From Clostridium sp. (GTDB taxonomy: Bacteria; Bacillota; Clostridia; Lachnospirales; Lachnospiraceae): a stretch of 64,000 bases of DNA. Position 1 is the first letter of the stretch, and the number at the start of each line of letters is the position of its first letter. Location of the stretch: positions 23,725 through 87,724 of the forward strand of contig JAISOV010000016.1 of NCBI GenBank assembly GCA_031275405.1. The letters are read 5' to 3'. The notes below the pieces were generated by a model, which had not been told where the DNA came from, ran no database searches, and saw nothing but the letters and a program-made list of their open reading frames with translations. The position numbers were made by a program, and so were the translations under genes. Positions 45,222-56,135 of the stretch are shown one piece after another.

Positions 45222-45950
45222 AGGACACCTCCCGCGAGATACGTTTAGGCAAGGCTTCGCCATCTGCCGCCCGCCGGAGCGGCGGCATTCTTTTTCCCCG
45301 TCGGCTTTCCTGATTCCTTGAAAACAGGCGCCAAGTAGGGTTATGACCGGATTTCCGTATCCCAACTCGCCGAAAACGTAGATTAGGGCGTGAAATCGTG
45401 CTGTGGAGCGTTTCGCATCGCCAGGCGAATACAGAACGGCGCAGGGCTACATGACTAAAGACCCGCGCCGTTTTCACGCATGGCAATCCGTTCTGAGGCC
45501 AGGCCAGAAGGAACGGAAGGCACTGGATCCGGCCCGCTGTATAGTGGATATGCCGCATACCGCTTTTGCCTCCCCATCATCATGCCTTTCCTTTCTTCGG
45601 CCCGGTTCTTCAGAAAGCGATTTCCTTATGGCACATCCGTGCCAAGATGCTACGGAAATGTTTATCATTTCCATTTCTATTGACAGTATCACATCCAGCG
45701 ACAGATTGCAACACTTTTTTCGCATGGCCCGAAATTTTTTTGAGGGGTTCTTTGTAAAATGAACCTTCTTGCAGGAGACAGATCTGCCGGAACTGCGCGG
45801 CCGACAGAGGCAGCGGCTCACGGACTTTGGCCCGGCGCCCGTTTTGCTCCGGGGCGCGCTTCCTTCCCGCCATGGTGTAAACCCCCGTCGCGGCGCTTCT
45901 ATGCCGCATCTCGGCGGAGGCTTACACAAAGTTTGGGACGGTCCCCCAGA

Positions 45951-46457
45951 CTACGCCATCGCTTTGTTGACGGCTTCAACGATCCTGTCCTGTATCTGGG
46001 TTATTTCCGCAATCGCGGTACTTTTCTGCTGCTTCCTATAGTATTCAAACAGATCATCCTCTAAAACTGACTTGATCGCTCCGACAACCTTGGGCGACGC
46101 TGCCAGACAGGCCTTATAGATTTCCCCGGCGTCAAATGTTCCAAGCACATTTTTCAGCAGGCCGCTGTCCACATTCAGGATTTCCTCAAAACGATTGATC
46201 CGTGAATCCACCAGTTTATGATACAAGCCTTTTTCCTGGATGATGTTTTTGATGATGTCACATTCTTCAGCATTTTCGTATTTTAACAACAATGCCAGTT
46301 CTTTTTCCGCATCAAAACAGTCTTTCATCTTGGTAAGATGCCGCAATGTCTCCTCCCAGACCGTATCGATAATCGTCTTATCATCAGCCGCCAGCGCTTC
46401 ATAGTATTTTTCCCTGATATGGGCAGGCAATGACTTGATCAAAAAATAAAATTCCAT
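45951..46457 (-). CDS. Small protein with FliG C-terminal-like region
   Basis: RFEEILNVDSGLLKNVLGTFDAGEIYKACLAASPKVVGAIKSVLEDDLFEYYRKQQKSTAIAEITQIQDRIVEAVNKAMA resembles FliG_C spacing. Confidence 0.45.
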   Translation of the reverse strand: MEFYFLIKSLPAHIREKYYEALAADDKTIIDTVWEETLRHLTKMKDCFDAEKELALLLKYENAEECDIIKNIIQEKGLYHKLVDSRINRFEEILNVDSGLLKNVLGTFDAGEIYKACLAASPKVVGAIKSVLEDDLFEYYRKQQKSTAIAEITQIQDRIVEAVNKAMA

Positions 46458-46761
46458 GTTCTGCTCCTCCTTTTTCCCGTCAGTTCCAGTAAAAACCACC
46501 ATCGTTGTTCTTGAGTATATAACTGCATATTACGGTTCTATGGAAATCTCCCTCAGAAGAATCCCGAAAAAGATGCTGAAAAGAACAAGGCCTGCCTGTA
46601 CCTAACACCTGTATCCACCTCTTCTATGATATTTGATAGCAAGCTCTAAAAGCTAACGTCAAGTTATATTTCCACTTTACTACTGATTCTCCAGATTGCC
46701 AAGCATTCCGCAGAGATTTTTCATGAAAGAATTGTAACTTTCATGATCCTATCCCAGTCAC

Positions 46762-47076
46762 CATTTTCAGGCGGAAGGCGTATATTTCATCGCGGGCAAG
46801 ACCAGAGGCGCGGCGTATATCACGGTGTCCGCTGCGGCGGTCGCGTGTGCGCTGTTTTGCGCGGTTTATTTTACGTCGTATCGCGAACAGCTCGCACCGT
46901 ATTTTGAAAGTCGCGATCATATGCCATATATGGATACGCTTTTCTATGAAAAAGTCCCGCCGCACGACTTTGCGGACAGCGTCGTATACCTTAACCCGGA
47001 CGGCGCGTTCCGATGGCCGGAGTATTTCAGCTGGCGCGATTCCGGCGGCGAATACCACGAATGGAGACAGGAATGA
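46762..47076 (+). pseudogene. C-terminal fragment of a membrane glycosyltransferase-like protein
   Basis: AEGVYFIAGKTRGAAYITVSAAAVACALFCAVYFTSYREQLAPYFESRDHM; no start/N-terminal part. Confidence 0.35.
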
Positions 47077-47167
47077 GGCTTGAACATGGAAGTGGTACTG
47101 GGAAAGGACAGAAGCAAAAAGAGCCTTATGTACCCCAGAAACCAAAGGCACTTCCGGCTCTTTCTCA

Positions 47168-47425
47168 TTATGCCCCGTGCTGATGCAGATACTTCTCTTT
47201 CGTAGCCATACCTCCGCGGATGTGTCGTTCGGATTTATTTACGTCCAGAACCTTCCTGGCTTGTTTTGCAAGGGCGGGGTTGATCTGCATGAGACGGTCT
47301 GTTACGTCTTTATGTACCGTGCTTTTGCTCACTCCAAATTCTTTTGCCGTCTGCCGCACTGTCGCGTTGTTTTCAATAATATAGTTTGCAATGCTGATGG
47401 CGCGTTCCTCGATATAATCCTTCAA
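47168..47425 (-). CDS. spoIIID: Sporulation transcriptional regulator SpoIIID
   Basis: MKDYIEERAISIANYIIENNATVRQTAKEFGVSKSTVHKDVTDRL...ERHIRGGMATKEKY. Confidence 0.97.
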   Translation of the reverse strand: MKDYIEERAISIANYIIENNATVRQTAKEFGVSKSTVHKDVTDRLMQINPALAKQARKVLDVNKSERHIRGGMATKEKYLHQHGA

Positions 47426-47574
47426 AAGAAATCCCCTCGGAATACTTTTTTACATTGTATGAAGTATCCGAGGGGGTTATGCGTCTTGTCAAGAAAAACC
47501 CGGCTGTCAGAAACGGCTACTCGGCGGCTACGGTTCCTGTTCGGTCAGAACAGCCCAACAGGAACCGACCGTCC

Positions 47575-48651
47575 TCACACTTCCAGCAGATCCTTCCTTG
47601 CGCGGCAGTACCGGTAAAAAAAGCCTTTCCGCGCCGCAGAGGGATAGCGGCAGATCTCCTTCGGCTTCCCGTGTCTTGCCGGGTAAAGCCTTACCGCGTG
47701 AAGATCCGAAAAATCCGCGTAATAATCATCCCCCAGGAAAACAGAGATTTTTTCTAAGATTTCCGGATAGAACATCGCCAAGGCGCCGTTTCCGCCAGGA
47801 ACGGCAGAAAGCCGATAACAGGCGGCTGTCTCCGGAAGCCGCCCGCCTCCGGAAGCGCATGGCCGCCCGGCGCCCTCCGCCTCCCCGCGGCCTGTCAGGC
47901 TGCCCTCCTCCGGCACAAAATCTCCTTCCCGGTAGAGGTATGCTTTTTTTTCATCCGCCGCGCAGGACAGCCTGGGCGGCATTCGGTCATAAGAGTTCAG
48001 GAGCGCATAACGCAATAGGAAATCTTCCGGCTGCCCCCACCGCAGGATCCGCTCCCTGCCGACCGCCTCCGTGACGCATTCTGTTTCCGACTCCCACATC
48101 AGGCTATGCAGACGGATCCCGACCGCGCCTTTTTTCCGGCAGATTCCCTCTTCCATGGAAGGCTTTTCTTCCACAGAAAGCCTTCTTTCCATGGAAAGTC
48201 CTTGTTCCATCCCCGCCGGATGGCTTTCATACAGAAACGGTTTCACAATCAGCCGGTTCCTGCATTGTTCAAAACCGGCCCGCCCAATGGGAACCCACTC
48301 GGTCTTCAGGCTTGCGGCCCGAAGCTGGAACAAAATTCCCGGCCAGACTCCCTGCCATCCCTCTTTCCGGAACCGCTCGAAGCAGTCCCGAACTTTCCAA
48401 TATATGGAATTTGTTGTGCCGCCTTTTCCCCAGCCGATGTGGATAAAATCCTCTCTCATCACCTCTTCTCCACAGCCATAGGCCATGAAGTGGATCTGCT
48501 TTATCATCGCGCGTATCTGTATCTCTTCGGAAGTATCGCCCGTCTCCAGAAGCCGGATCCTCTTGCCTTGTCCTTCCTCATGCCGCAGGATGGCATGGAA
48601 CAGTTCCGTCTTAAACCTCTGGTACGTCATGTCGCAAGCTATCATAGACAT
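47575..48651 (-). CDS. Hypothetical protein, possibly DUF5688 family
   Basis: 358-aa ORF in correct operon context; family assignment tentative. Confidence 0.5.
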   Translation of the reverse strand: MSMIACDMTYQRFKTELFHAILRHEEGQGKRIRLLETGDTSEEIQIRAMIKQIHFMAYGCGEEVMREDFIHIGWGKGGTTNSIYWKVRDCFERFRKEGWQGVWPGILFQLRAASLKTEWVPIGRAGFEQCRNRLIVKPFLYESHPAGMEQGLSMERRLSVEEKPSMEEGICRKKGAVGIRLHSLMWESETECVTEAVGRERILRWGQPEDFLLRYALLNSYDRMPPRLSCAADEKKAYLYREGDFVPEEGSLTGRGEAEGAGRPCASGGGRLPETAACYRLSAVPGGNGALAMFYPEILEKISVFLGDDYYADFSDLHAVRLYPARHGKPKEICRYPSAARKGFFYRYCRARKDLLEV

Positions 48652-48907
48652 ACCTCCGACTCCGCCGGCGATATGCCCTGGTAACTGAAAGAAATGCTCT
48701 CCATAATTACAATCTTTTCCTCCGTCTATATAAAATCCGGCAGAAGATACCTAAGGGGGATGACCATTCCTCCGGAAAATTACAGAAACGGAAGTTCCAC
48801 GATCAGTCTAACAAAAAAAGAATCGCCTGTCATTCCACACGCCGTGGAATGCTCGACAATTCTTTTACATGACGGTTCCTACCGTCCCGGAATGCCCGGC
48901 AATCCTT

Positions 48908-49186
48908 TTACGTGATAGTTCCGTACAGCCGCGCAAAGACCGGAGCCTCTTTCTGCCCCTCCACCAAGATGTCTTCCATAGGCACCCGCAGGAGTTTGCT
49001 GATGGCAAAGAGGTTGTCTATATTGGGCAGCCGCGCCCCGCCGAACCAGTTATAGACAGCCTGTACGCTCCCCAGGTTCAGCAGCCTCTGCAGTTCCTTT
49101 GCCGTTATGTTCTTGTCTTTGCACACCGCCTTCAGTTTTTTGCCGGTCATCACGTAGTCAATCACCGGATACCTGATCTCCTCCAT
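48908..49186 (-). CDS. XRE-family HTH regulator
   Basis: KLKAVCKDKNITAKELQRLLNLGSVQAVYNWFGGARLPNIDNLFAISKLLRVPMEDIL. Confidence 0.85.
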   Translation of the reverse strand: MEEIRYPVIDYVMTGKKLKAVCKDKNITAKELQRLLNLGSVQAVYNWFGGARLPNIDNLFAISKLLRVPMEDILVEGQKEAPVFARLYGTIT

Positions 49187-49326
49187 CTGTTCCTCCCCCT
49201 TTTCTGTCAATTTCTGTAAAAAAAGCACTTCATCTCCCGCGGCCGTTATCACCTGAGCCGCGCGGGACAGCTTCCCTGGCTTGCCATGCGCCGGTCGGTT
49301 CCCCGAGCCGAATGCGGCGCATAGGG

Positions 49327-49445
49327 CAGCTTCTGATAACTTATCTTACAAGAAGAAAGGACACCTTCTTGTAAGCAAACTGCGGCGCATAGGACAGCGC
49401 CTTTTATCAGAAGCCGCTCCGCAGCTTCTGATAACTTATCTTACA
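49327..49445. repeat. Compound repeat: two 24-bp direct repeats (49327-49350, 49422-49445) plus two hairpins (49345-49375, 49406-49432)
   Basis: CAGCTTCTGATAACTTATCTTACA repeated; CTTACAAGAAG..CTTCTTGTAAG; ATCAGAAGC..GCTTCTGAT. Confidence 0.9.
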
Positions 49446-49487
49446 GCGATACCTGGAAAAAAGTAAAGAACTTTACGATCTTCCCAG

Positions 49488-49531
49488 GCATTACCAGACC
49501 GCCGGAGGGCTTTCCGGCGGTCTGGTAATGC
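49488..49531. terminator. 19-bp perfect stem-loop (likely bidirectional terminator)
   Basis: GCATTACCAGACCGCCGGA-GGGCTT-TCCGGCGGTCTGGTAATGC followed by TATTTT. Confidence 0.75.
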
Positions 49532-49759
49532 TATTTTCACTGCTGTTTTCATCCGGCGGCAGAATTCCTCAAATTTCCAGAATATCTGTTCCGGGAATCC
49601 TCATACTAAACAGGAACGGCATGGCAGCAGCGAAAGAGTTTGTATCATTATTTCCCCATCCTGTCTCACCGAGAACGAAAAGCAGGGATCCCGATGGATA
49701 GCCGGTACACATTTTTACAGCCCATACCTGCCGCCCCGCCGCAGACAGAAAGGAAAAAC

Positions 49760-50101
49760 ATGGAAAATCAGAAAGACGAAGCTCCAAAAGACAAAACCCA
49801 GATCCCCCAAGGCGGCCCCGACCTTACGGCGGCTCTGGCAAGGAACACGTTAGATGAGATCCCCAGCCCCTCGGAGGCTGCCAAGGACATCGTGGGACTT
49901 GTGAAAAACAGCGGCCGTATCAGCGGATACCAGCTGTCGGACGGCTCCGTCGTCAGCAAGGAAGAGGGGGTACGGATGGCGAAGGACGGCGACATCAAAG
50001 GCGTGGGGATCGCCCACCGTAAGGACAGCGAATACCTGAAATCCCTGCCGGACGGCTCCGAAAACAACAACCTCGGCAATCTGCCGTCCGTTTCGGGCTA
50101 G
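49760..50101 (+). CDS. DUF3892-domain protein
   Basis: IVGLVKNSGRISGYQLSDGSVVSKEEGVRMAKDGDIKGVGIAHRKDSEYLKSLPDGSENNNLGNLP. Confidence 0.75.
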   Translation: MENQKDEAPKDKTQIPQGGPDLTAALARNTLDEIPSPSEAAKDIVGLVKNSGRISGYQLSDGSVVSKEEGVRMAKDGDIKGVGIAHRKDSEYLKSLPDGSENNNLGNLPSVSG

Positions 50102-50123
50102 GAAATTCGTTTCCGGCCGTCTT

Positions 50124-51335
50124 TCAGATCACCCTTCTGACCGCCAGGATGCCGCGGTAGGTCGCCGCGCTGACTTTTATGCCTGTCTTGGCGCTGCTGG
50201 CGTGGACAATGTAGCCGCCGCCGATATAGATCCCCACATGGCCGTCATAGCAGATCAGATCCCCCGGCTGTGCCTGGTCATAGCTGACCGACGCCCCGGA
50301 GCCGCGCTGCTCATAAGACGTCCTCGGCAGCTTGTAGCCGAAATCCTGATATACCCGGTAGGTAAAGCCGGAACAGTCCGCCCCGTTCGTCAGGCTGGTC
50401 CCCCCCGCCACATAGGGGTTCCCCACGAACTGGCAGGCATATTTGGCGATTTTCTTTCCAAGGTCGCTTCCGGAGGCGCTGTCGATCATGGAAGTGTAGG
50501 AGGTCGGCGTATAGTTCCCCGACGCGGCGTTGGAAGCCTTTTTCTGCTCCTGCAGCTTCTTGAGCTGCTGCTGTTCCTGTTGCAGCTTCTTCTTCGCGGT
50601 CGCGGCTTCCTGCTTTGCCTTCGCGATCTCCGCGTCATAGTTCGCCGATTCCTGCCGCTTTTTCGTCAGCAGCTTCTCCAGCTCCGCTTTCTGGACTTTC
50701 ATATCCTCCCGGTCCCGCTCCAGCGCGGCCTTGTCCGCTTCCAGTGCCCGCTTATCCGTCTCCAGCTGCCCCCACAGGTCATACACCTGGTTCTTGATGG
50801 CCTCGTACTCGTCCAGAAGCTTCTTGTCATACTCCTGGACTTTTTTGATGTAATCCGCCCGGTTCAGCATGTCGCCGAAATCCGAGCTTTCCAGAAAATA
50901 GCTCAGCAAAGAGACATTCCCGTTCTCGTAATTGTTCTTCGTATGGATTTTCATCGCCCGGTAATGTTCTTCTTCCCGTTTCTTGGCCGCCTCGTACTCT
51001 TTCTGCGCCTGGGCGATCTGGGCTTCCTTCCGCCGGATCTCCTCTTCTTTCCCGGCGATCTCATCCTCTTTCAGGCCTATGCTGGTCAGCATATTGATGA
51101 CTTCCGCGTTCAGGTCGTCGATTTTTTCTTCGATCAGATCCTGCGCGTCCGTCAGCGCGTCAATCTGCCCCGTGATCTCTTCGAGCTTCTGCTGCGTACC
51201 CTGGATCTGCCGCTCCACCTCCTGCTCCTGCACAGTGGACGCAAAGGCAGCCAGACTGCCGCCCGGCGGCGGACACAGGGCGGAAAGGAGGACACTGGCG
51301 ATGACGGCTCCATACCGGAATTTTTTCTTTTTCAT
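50124..51335 (-). CDS. Secreted coiled-coil NlpC/P60 peptidoglycan hydrolase
   Basis: Signal peptide, long coiled coil, GADCSGFTYRVYQDFGYKLPRTS, PGDLICYDGHVGIYIGGGYIVHAS. Confidence 0.93.
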   Translation of the reverse strand: MKKKKFRYGAVIASVLLSALCPPPGGSLAAFASTVQEQEVERQIQGTQQKLEEITGQIDALTDAQDLIEEKIDDLNAEVINMLTSIGLKEDEIAGKEEEIRRKEAQIAQAQKEYEAAKKREEEHYRAMKIHTKNNYENGNVSLLSYFLESSDFGDMLNRADYIKKVQEYDKKLLDEYEAIKNQVYDLWGQLETDKRALEADKAALERDREDMKVQKAELEKLLTKKRQESANYDAEIAKAKQEAATAKKKLQQEQQQLKKLQEQKKASNAASGNYTPTSYTSMIDSASGSDLGKKIAKYACQFVGNPYVAGGTSLTNGADCSGFTYRVYQDFGYKLPRTSYEQRGSGASVSYDQAQPGDLICYDGHVGIYIGGGYIVHASSAKTGIKVSAATYRGILAVRRVI

Positions 51336-51460
51336 GACACCAGCATACCATAAACGGCGGCAGATTTCACCCCCAAAATTACTTTTCACAAATTTACCAC
51401 GCTTCTCTCAAAACACAGCTTCATAGAGACACGAAACTTCCGGTTCTGTTTCCTGTTCGA

Positions 51461-52849
51461 TCACTCACAGTTGTTCACCGTCCTCGGAAACGGGATGACG
51501 TCCCGGATATTCGCCATTCCGGTCAGATACATCACGCACCGCTCCAGCCCAAGCCCGAACCCGGCATGCGGCACGGAGCCGTACCTGCGCAGATCCAGAT
51601 AGAACCCATACTCCTGCGGCTTCATCCCAAGCTCCTCCATCCTGCCGGAAAGCGTCTCCAAGCAGTCTTCCCTCTGGCTTCCGCCGATGATCTCTCCGAT
51701 CCCCGGCACCAGACAGTCCATCGCCGCCACGGTCTTCCCGTCCTCGTTCTGCTTCATATAAAAAGCCTTGGTTTCCTTGGGATAATCCGTCACGAACACC
51801 GGCCTGCGAAACTCGGTCTCCGTCAGGAACCTTTCATGCTCCGTCTGCAGGTCGCAGCCCCAGGACACCTTGTATTCAAACTGGTCGTTGTGTTTTTCCA
51901 GAAGCCGGACGGCTTCCGTATACGTCACATGGGCGAACCGGGAGTCCAGCACATGGCGCAGACGCTCCAGCAGGCCCTTGTCCACGAACGTGTTAAAAAA
52001 GGCCATTTCCTCCGGCGCGTTCTCCAGCACGTACCGGATCACATATTTCAGCATACTCTCCGCCAGCGCCATATCGTCCTCCAGATCCGCAAAAGCCATT
52101 TCCGGCTCGACCATCCAGAATTCCGCCGCGTGCCTGGCCGTGTTGGAATTTTCCGCACGGAACGTAGGCCCGAACGTATACACGTTCCGGAACGCAGACG
52201 CGTAAGCCTCCACATTCAGCTGGCCGCTTACGGTCAGATTCACCGGCTTCCCGAAGAAATCCCGGCTGTAGTCCACCTTTCCGGAGCCGGTGCGCGGCGG
52301 CTGTTCCAGATCCAGAACTGTGGCGCGGAACATCTCTCCAGCCCCTTCACAGTCGCTCCCGGTCAGGATCGGCGTATGCACATATACGAAATTCCGTTCC
52401 ATAAAAAACGTGTGAATAGCGTATGCGATCAGGGAGCGTACCCGGAAAACCGCCTGGAACGTGTTCGTCCTCGGGCGCAGATGGGAAACCGTCCGCAGAT
52501 ACTCAAAGGAATGTCTCTTTTTCTGCAAAGGATAATCAGCCGACGACGCCCCTTGGATACAGATGTTTTCCGCCTGCAGTTCAAAGGGCTGTTTCGCCCC
52601 CGGCGTCTCCACCAGAAGCCCCCTCGCGACCACCGACGCCCCTACGTTCAGGCGGCGCACCTCGTCGAAACAAGCCGTTTTTTCCCCATAGACAACCTGC
52701 AGGGCTTCCAAAAAGGTTCCGTCATTGACGATCAGGAAGCCGAACGTCTTGGAATCCCGGTTGCTCCTGACCCAGCCGCCGACGCTGACGGTCTTCCCCG
52801 TATAGCGTTGTGTTTCCCGGTACAAAGACCGGATCTCCGTCAGTTCCAT
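51461..52849 (-). CDS. asnS: Asparaginyl-tRNA synthetase
   Basis: [73 protein letters not shown]. Confidence 0.97.
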   Translation of the reverse strand: MELTEIRSLYRETQRYTGKTVSVGGWVRSNRDSKTFGFLIVNDGTFLEALQVVYGEKTACFDEVRRLNVGASVVARGLLVETPGAKQPFELQAENICIQGASSADYPLQKKRHSFEYLRTVSHLRPRTNTFQAVFRVRSLIAYAIHTFFMERNFVYVHTPILTGSDCEGAGEMFRATVLDLEQPPRTGSGKVDYSRDFFGKPVNLTVSGQLNVEAYASAFRNVYTFGPTFRAENSNTARHAAEFWMVEPEMAFADLEDDMALAESMLKYVIRYVLENAPEEMAFFNTFVDKGLLERLRHVLDSRFAHVTYTEAVRLLEKHNDQFEYKVSWGCDLQTEHERFLTETEFRRPVFVTDYPKETKAFYMKQNEDGKTVAAMDCLVPGIGEIIGGSQREDCLETLSGRMEELGMKPQEYGFYLDLRRYGSVPHAGFGLGLERCVMYLTGMANIRDVIPFPRTVNNCE

Positions 52850-53015
52850 ATCTCCATCCTCCAGTATGGTGTTTCGTATCTGAAACCTGAGCGACATCGG
52901 ACTACGACCCGCCGCTCCGCCTATCAGCCCCCCCACCGCTCAAACGATCAGCCGCAGACCAGTCTGTAAGCCCCGCCGGACGATCAGCCGCGGCTCAGGC
53001 TGTGGCCAGCTTGGA

Positions 53016-54098
53016 TCAGCTTTCCGTGATCGTCGCGTTCTCCACCAGATAAGCGATGACCTGCCTTGCCACGAGATAATCCCGGTAGTCTTCCTTGGAC
53101 TCACCGCCCACGTATTCCTCCACCGTCTCAAACCCTGCCGCCTGCGCTTCTTCCGCCAGCCGTCTTTCCAGTTCCTCGTCGCCGACGCCCAAGCCCTCCG
53201 CCTCCGCAAGCGCCTGAATCGCCAGATCCTGTTTGGCGGCCTCTATCGCGTAAGCAGCGACGAACTCGTCCAGGGTGGCGCCGTAAAAATAACCCAGATA
53301 CGTATCCGCGTCCACGCCGTACTGCGCCGCCGTGCCGCTGACGTTTTCCCGGAGCATTTCCTCATACCGCGCCAGGAATGTTTCCGGGATCTCTTCAAAC
53401 GTACAGTTCTGCACGAACGCCGTCAGAACCGCGTTCTCCACATCGGAACTGTACGCGGCTTGTGCTTCTTCCTCCAGATAATCATATACATACCGGCGCA
53501 GCTGCTCCACTGTGGCATATGTTTCCTCGCCGAAAGAAGCCACCGCCTCGTCCGTCAGCTGCGGCATGATATAGTTCACCGTCACGGTGAAGACGACCGC
53601 CTGTCCCGCCAGATCCGCAGCTGAATAATCTTCCGGGAACGTCAGATCCAGATCCACCGTTTCCCCCGGCATGACGCCGACCAGCCCGTCCTCGAAGCCG
53701 GGGATAAAGGTTCCGGAGCCAATGGTCAGCAGGCTTCCGGCAGCCGTTCCGCCGTCGAAAGCCACGCCGTCTTTTTTCCCCTCATAATCCAGGCTGACCG
53801 TGTCGCCGTCCTCCACCGCCCGGTTCAGGATCCCGCCGTTCTGCGCCGTGACCGAGCCGCGAAAGACATTCTGCACCAGACTTTCCTGCTCCGCTTCGTC
53901 CACGCTTCCTTTTGCCGCGACGGACACGGTCAGCCCCTTATATTCCCCCAAAGTGACATAAGCCTGTGCCGGAAGCTCTTCGCCGTCCGAAGACAGCCCC
54001 GTCTGATCGGGTCCCTCGCCCGAAGAGCCGGAAGCACAGCCGCTCCATATCCCCGCCGCCAATATGACGATACCCAACATCTTCATTCTCTTTTTCAT
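53016..54098 (-). CDS. Lipoprotein trigger factor-like peptidyl-prolyl isomerase
   Basis: Lipobox-like SGCASG; FKBP segment DTVSLDYEGKKDGVAFDGGTAAGSLLTIGSGTFIPGFEDGLVGVMPGET; TF C-terminal helices. Confidence 0.85.
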   Translation of the reverse strand: MKKRMKMLGIVILAAGIWSGCASGSSGEGPDQTGLSSDGEELPAQAYVTLGEYKGLTVSVAAKGSVDEAEQESLVQNVFRGSVTAQNGGILNRAVEDGDTVSLDYEGKKDGVAFDGGTAAGSLLTIGSGTFIPGFEDGLVGVMPGETVDLDLTFPEDYSAADLAGQAVVFTVTVNYIMPQLTDEAVASFGEETYATVEQLRRYVYDYLEEEAQAAYSSDVENAVLTAFVQNCTFEEIPETFLARYEEMLRENVSGTAAQYGVDADTYLGYFYGATLDEFVAAYAIEAAKQDLAIQALAEAEGLGVGDEELERRLAEEAQAAGFETVEEYVGGESKEDYRDYLVARQVIAYLVENATITES

Positions 54099-54179
54099 TC
54101 TGCACCCCTTGTCCCGCCTTGGCGGACATCCGCTTCCTTATTTGGAAAGCACTCCGCTTTCCAGATTTTTAGAACCTTG

Positions 54180-54250
54180 CTCCTTCCAAAGTCTGGAGAC
54201 TTTGTGCGTGGCACAAAGCTCCGGTTGAAAGAATACAATGCTTTCCACCT
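54180..54250. repeat. Double-hairpin leader repeat copy C
   Basis: CTCCTTCCAAAGTCTGGAGACTTTGTGCGTGGCACAAAGCTCCGGTTGAAAGAATACAATGCTTTCCACCT. Confidence 0.88.
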
Positions 54251-54343
54251 TGTCCTCTCAGAAATTTTGCCCCATCTCCCCGCTCTGCCTGATCAAAGGC
54301 TTTTCTCGGGCAGCCTTTCCTCCCTTCGGGCGGCTGCGGCTTT

Positions 54344-55819
54344 TTACAGCAGCGGGGACATCAGTCTGCACACCTGTTCTTTCAGGCGGATCCGCAGCTT
54401 CCGCCCCGCGTACAGATCCCTTGTGACGCGGCTGCTCTGTTTCAGGTCTTCCCGGAAAATGTCCTCCATCTCCCGGGCCTTCTGCTCGCTGTAGACGACC
54501 GCGTTCACCTCAAAATTCAGGGCGAAGCTTCGGATGTCCATGTTCGCGGTGCCGTAGCAGAGAACCCTGCCGTCCACGACCATTCCTTTGCAGTGGAGGA
54601 ACCCGTTCTGGTAGATATAGCAGTTCGCCCCCGCCATGACCATATCCCCCATATAGGAATACGTCGCCCAGTAGACAAAGGGATGATCCGGTTTACAGGG
54701 GATCATGATGTTGACCTCGATCCCGGAACGCGCCGCAAGCAGAAGCGCGCTGAAAATGGGTTCGTCCGGAATGAAATAGGGCGTCTGGATGTAAATGCTG
54801 TGGCTTACCTTATGGATCAGCCGCAGATAATTATCACGGATCTGCTGCAGGCTGTGATCCGGCCCGCTGCTGATGATCTGCATTTCACAGCACCCCGGAT
54901 GTATCCTCGGCTTCTGGAACAGATACTTCCCGTTGCCGAACAGGTTCTCCCGCGCCGCGTAATTCCAGTCCAATACGAAGCGAAGCTGCAGCCCCATGAC
55001 GCCGCTTCCCCGGATCCGCAGATGCGTATCCCTCCAATACCCAAACCGCTCGTCCAGGCCGATGTATTCCTTCCCGATGTTGAAGCCGCCCACGTATCCG
55101 ATCTCATTGTCGATCACCACGATTTTCCGGTGGTTACGGTAATTGATCCGCAGCTGGAGCCTCCGCATAAGCGCCGGAAAAAATTCCGCCGTCATGATCC
55201 CCGCCCGGTTCAGCTTTTTCCAGTACCTGTGGTTGACGGAACGGCAGCCCATCGCATCGAACAGGATCCTGACTTCGACCCCTTGCACCGCTTTTTCTTT
55301 CAGCACATCTACGATCCTCTGAAAAAGAACGTCATTGCGGATGATATAATACTGGATATGGATAAACATTTTCGCGCCCCGCAGATCCTCGATCAGCTGT
55401 TCAAATTTCCGGTTCCCGTCCGTGAAAAGATCCACATCGTTGTCATCCGATAGCACTGCCCCGGAAGTTTCCAGATTATACATGATCAGATCCGTATATC
55501 CGCTGATATTGGAGTCCGTTTCTTCCAGGCCCTTCGTTTTCAGCCTATGTTCCTGCTGACGGATGGCCTCGCTCAGATGATCCTCCACCTCCTTGATCCG
55601 GAAGATTTTTCTCTTATGCATATCCATTCCCAGCAGCAGATACAGGGCGAAGCCCAGAATCGGGATAAAATAAAGCAGCAGGAGCCATGCCCACACACTT
55701 TTCGGATCCCTGCGCTGAAAGAAAATGATCACGAAGGCGAACAGCATGTTCCACAGGAACATATGCTCAAGCAAAAAAATGCCCGCCGCCCTTGCCACTT
55801 CCCATGCGGTTTCCATCAT
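54344..55819 (-). CDS. cls: Cardiolipin synthase
   Basis: Two HKD motifs (NHRKIVVIDNEIGYVGGFNIG; HCKGMVVDGRVLCYGTANMD) and N-terminal TM pair. Confidence 0.95.
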   Translation of the reverse strand: MMETAWEVARAAGIFLLEHMFLWNMLFAFVIIFFQRRDPKSVWAWLLLLYFIPILGFALYLLLGMDMHKRKIFRIKEVEDHLSEAIRQQEHRLKTKGLEETDSNISGYTDLIMYNLETSGAVLSDDNDVDLFTDGNRKFEQLIEDLRGAKMFIHIQYYIIRNDVLFQRIVDVLKEKAVQGVEVRILFDAMGCRSVNHRYWKKLNRAGIMTAEFFPALMRRLQLRINYRNHRKIVVIDNEIGYVGGFNIGKEYIGLDERFGYWRDTHLRIRGSGVMGLQLRFVLDWNYAARENLFGNGKYLFQKPRIHPGCCEMQIISSGPDHSLQQIRDNYLRLIHKVSHSIYIQTPYFIPDEPIFSALLLAARSGIEVNIMIPCKPDHPFVYWATYSYMGDMVMAGANCYIYQNGFLHCKGMVVDGRVLCYGTANMDIRSFALNFEVNAVVYSEQKAREMEDIFREDLKQSSRVTRDLYAGRKLRIRLKEQVCRLMSPLL

Positions 55820-56135
55820 GTTGACCACCCTTTCCGGCAAAGTTACTGAAAAGCGCCCGCCGATACGCCACTTCAAAAGGCCAGCTTTTCCGTTTACGTA
55901 CCTTGCCAGTATAGCATAAACGGCACAAAAAAACGTTAAAACTTCATGAAATGTTTTATTGCTTCACGGTGTATATTTGTGGTATACTATACGGAAACAA
56001 GGGGCCGGACGGCGGCCGCCCGCGAACCATAAGTCCGCAAAGCGGATCCATGGTCTCACCGCCGGAAACAAAACAGCCCCATAACCGCAAGCAGCCGCCT
56101 TTACCTAAGACCCAGCCATCAGGAGGATCTCTTAC

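Noticed and set aside
45360-45930. Several overlapping short ORFs between the LoaP fragment and the FliG-like gene
   Set aside because: No SD support or recognisable motifs; probably non-coding or degraded DNA
50202-51353. 383-aa plus-strand ORF antisense to NlpC/P60 hydrolase
   Set aside because: Leu/Arg-rich mirror of a coiled-coil coding sequence
51566-52969. 467-aa plus-strand ORF antisense to asnS
   Set aside because: Mirror of a well-conserved gene; composition typical of antisense reading
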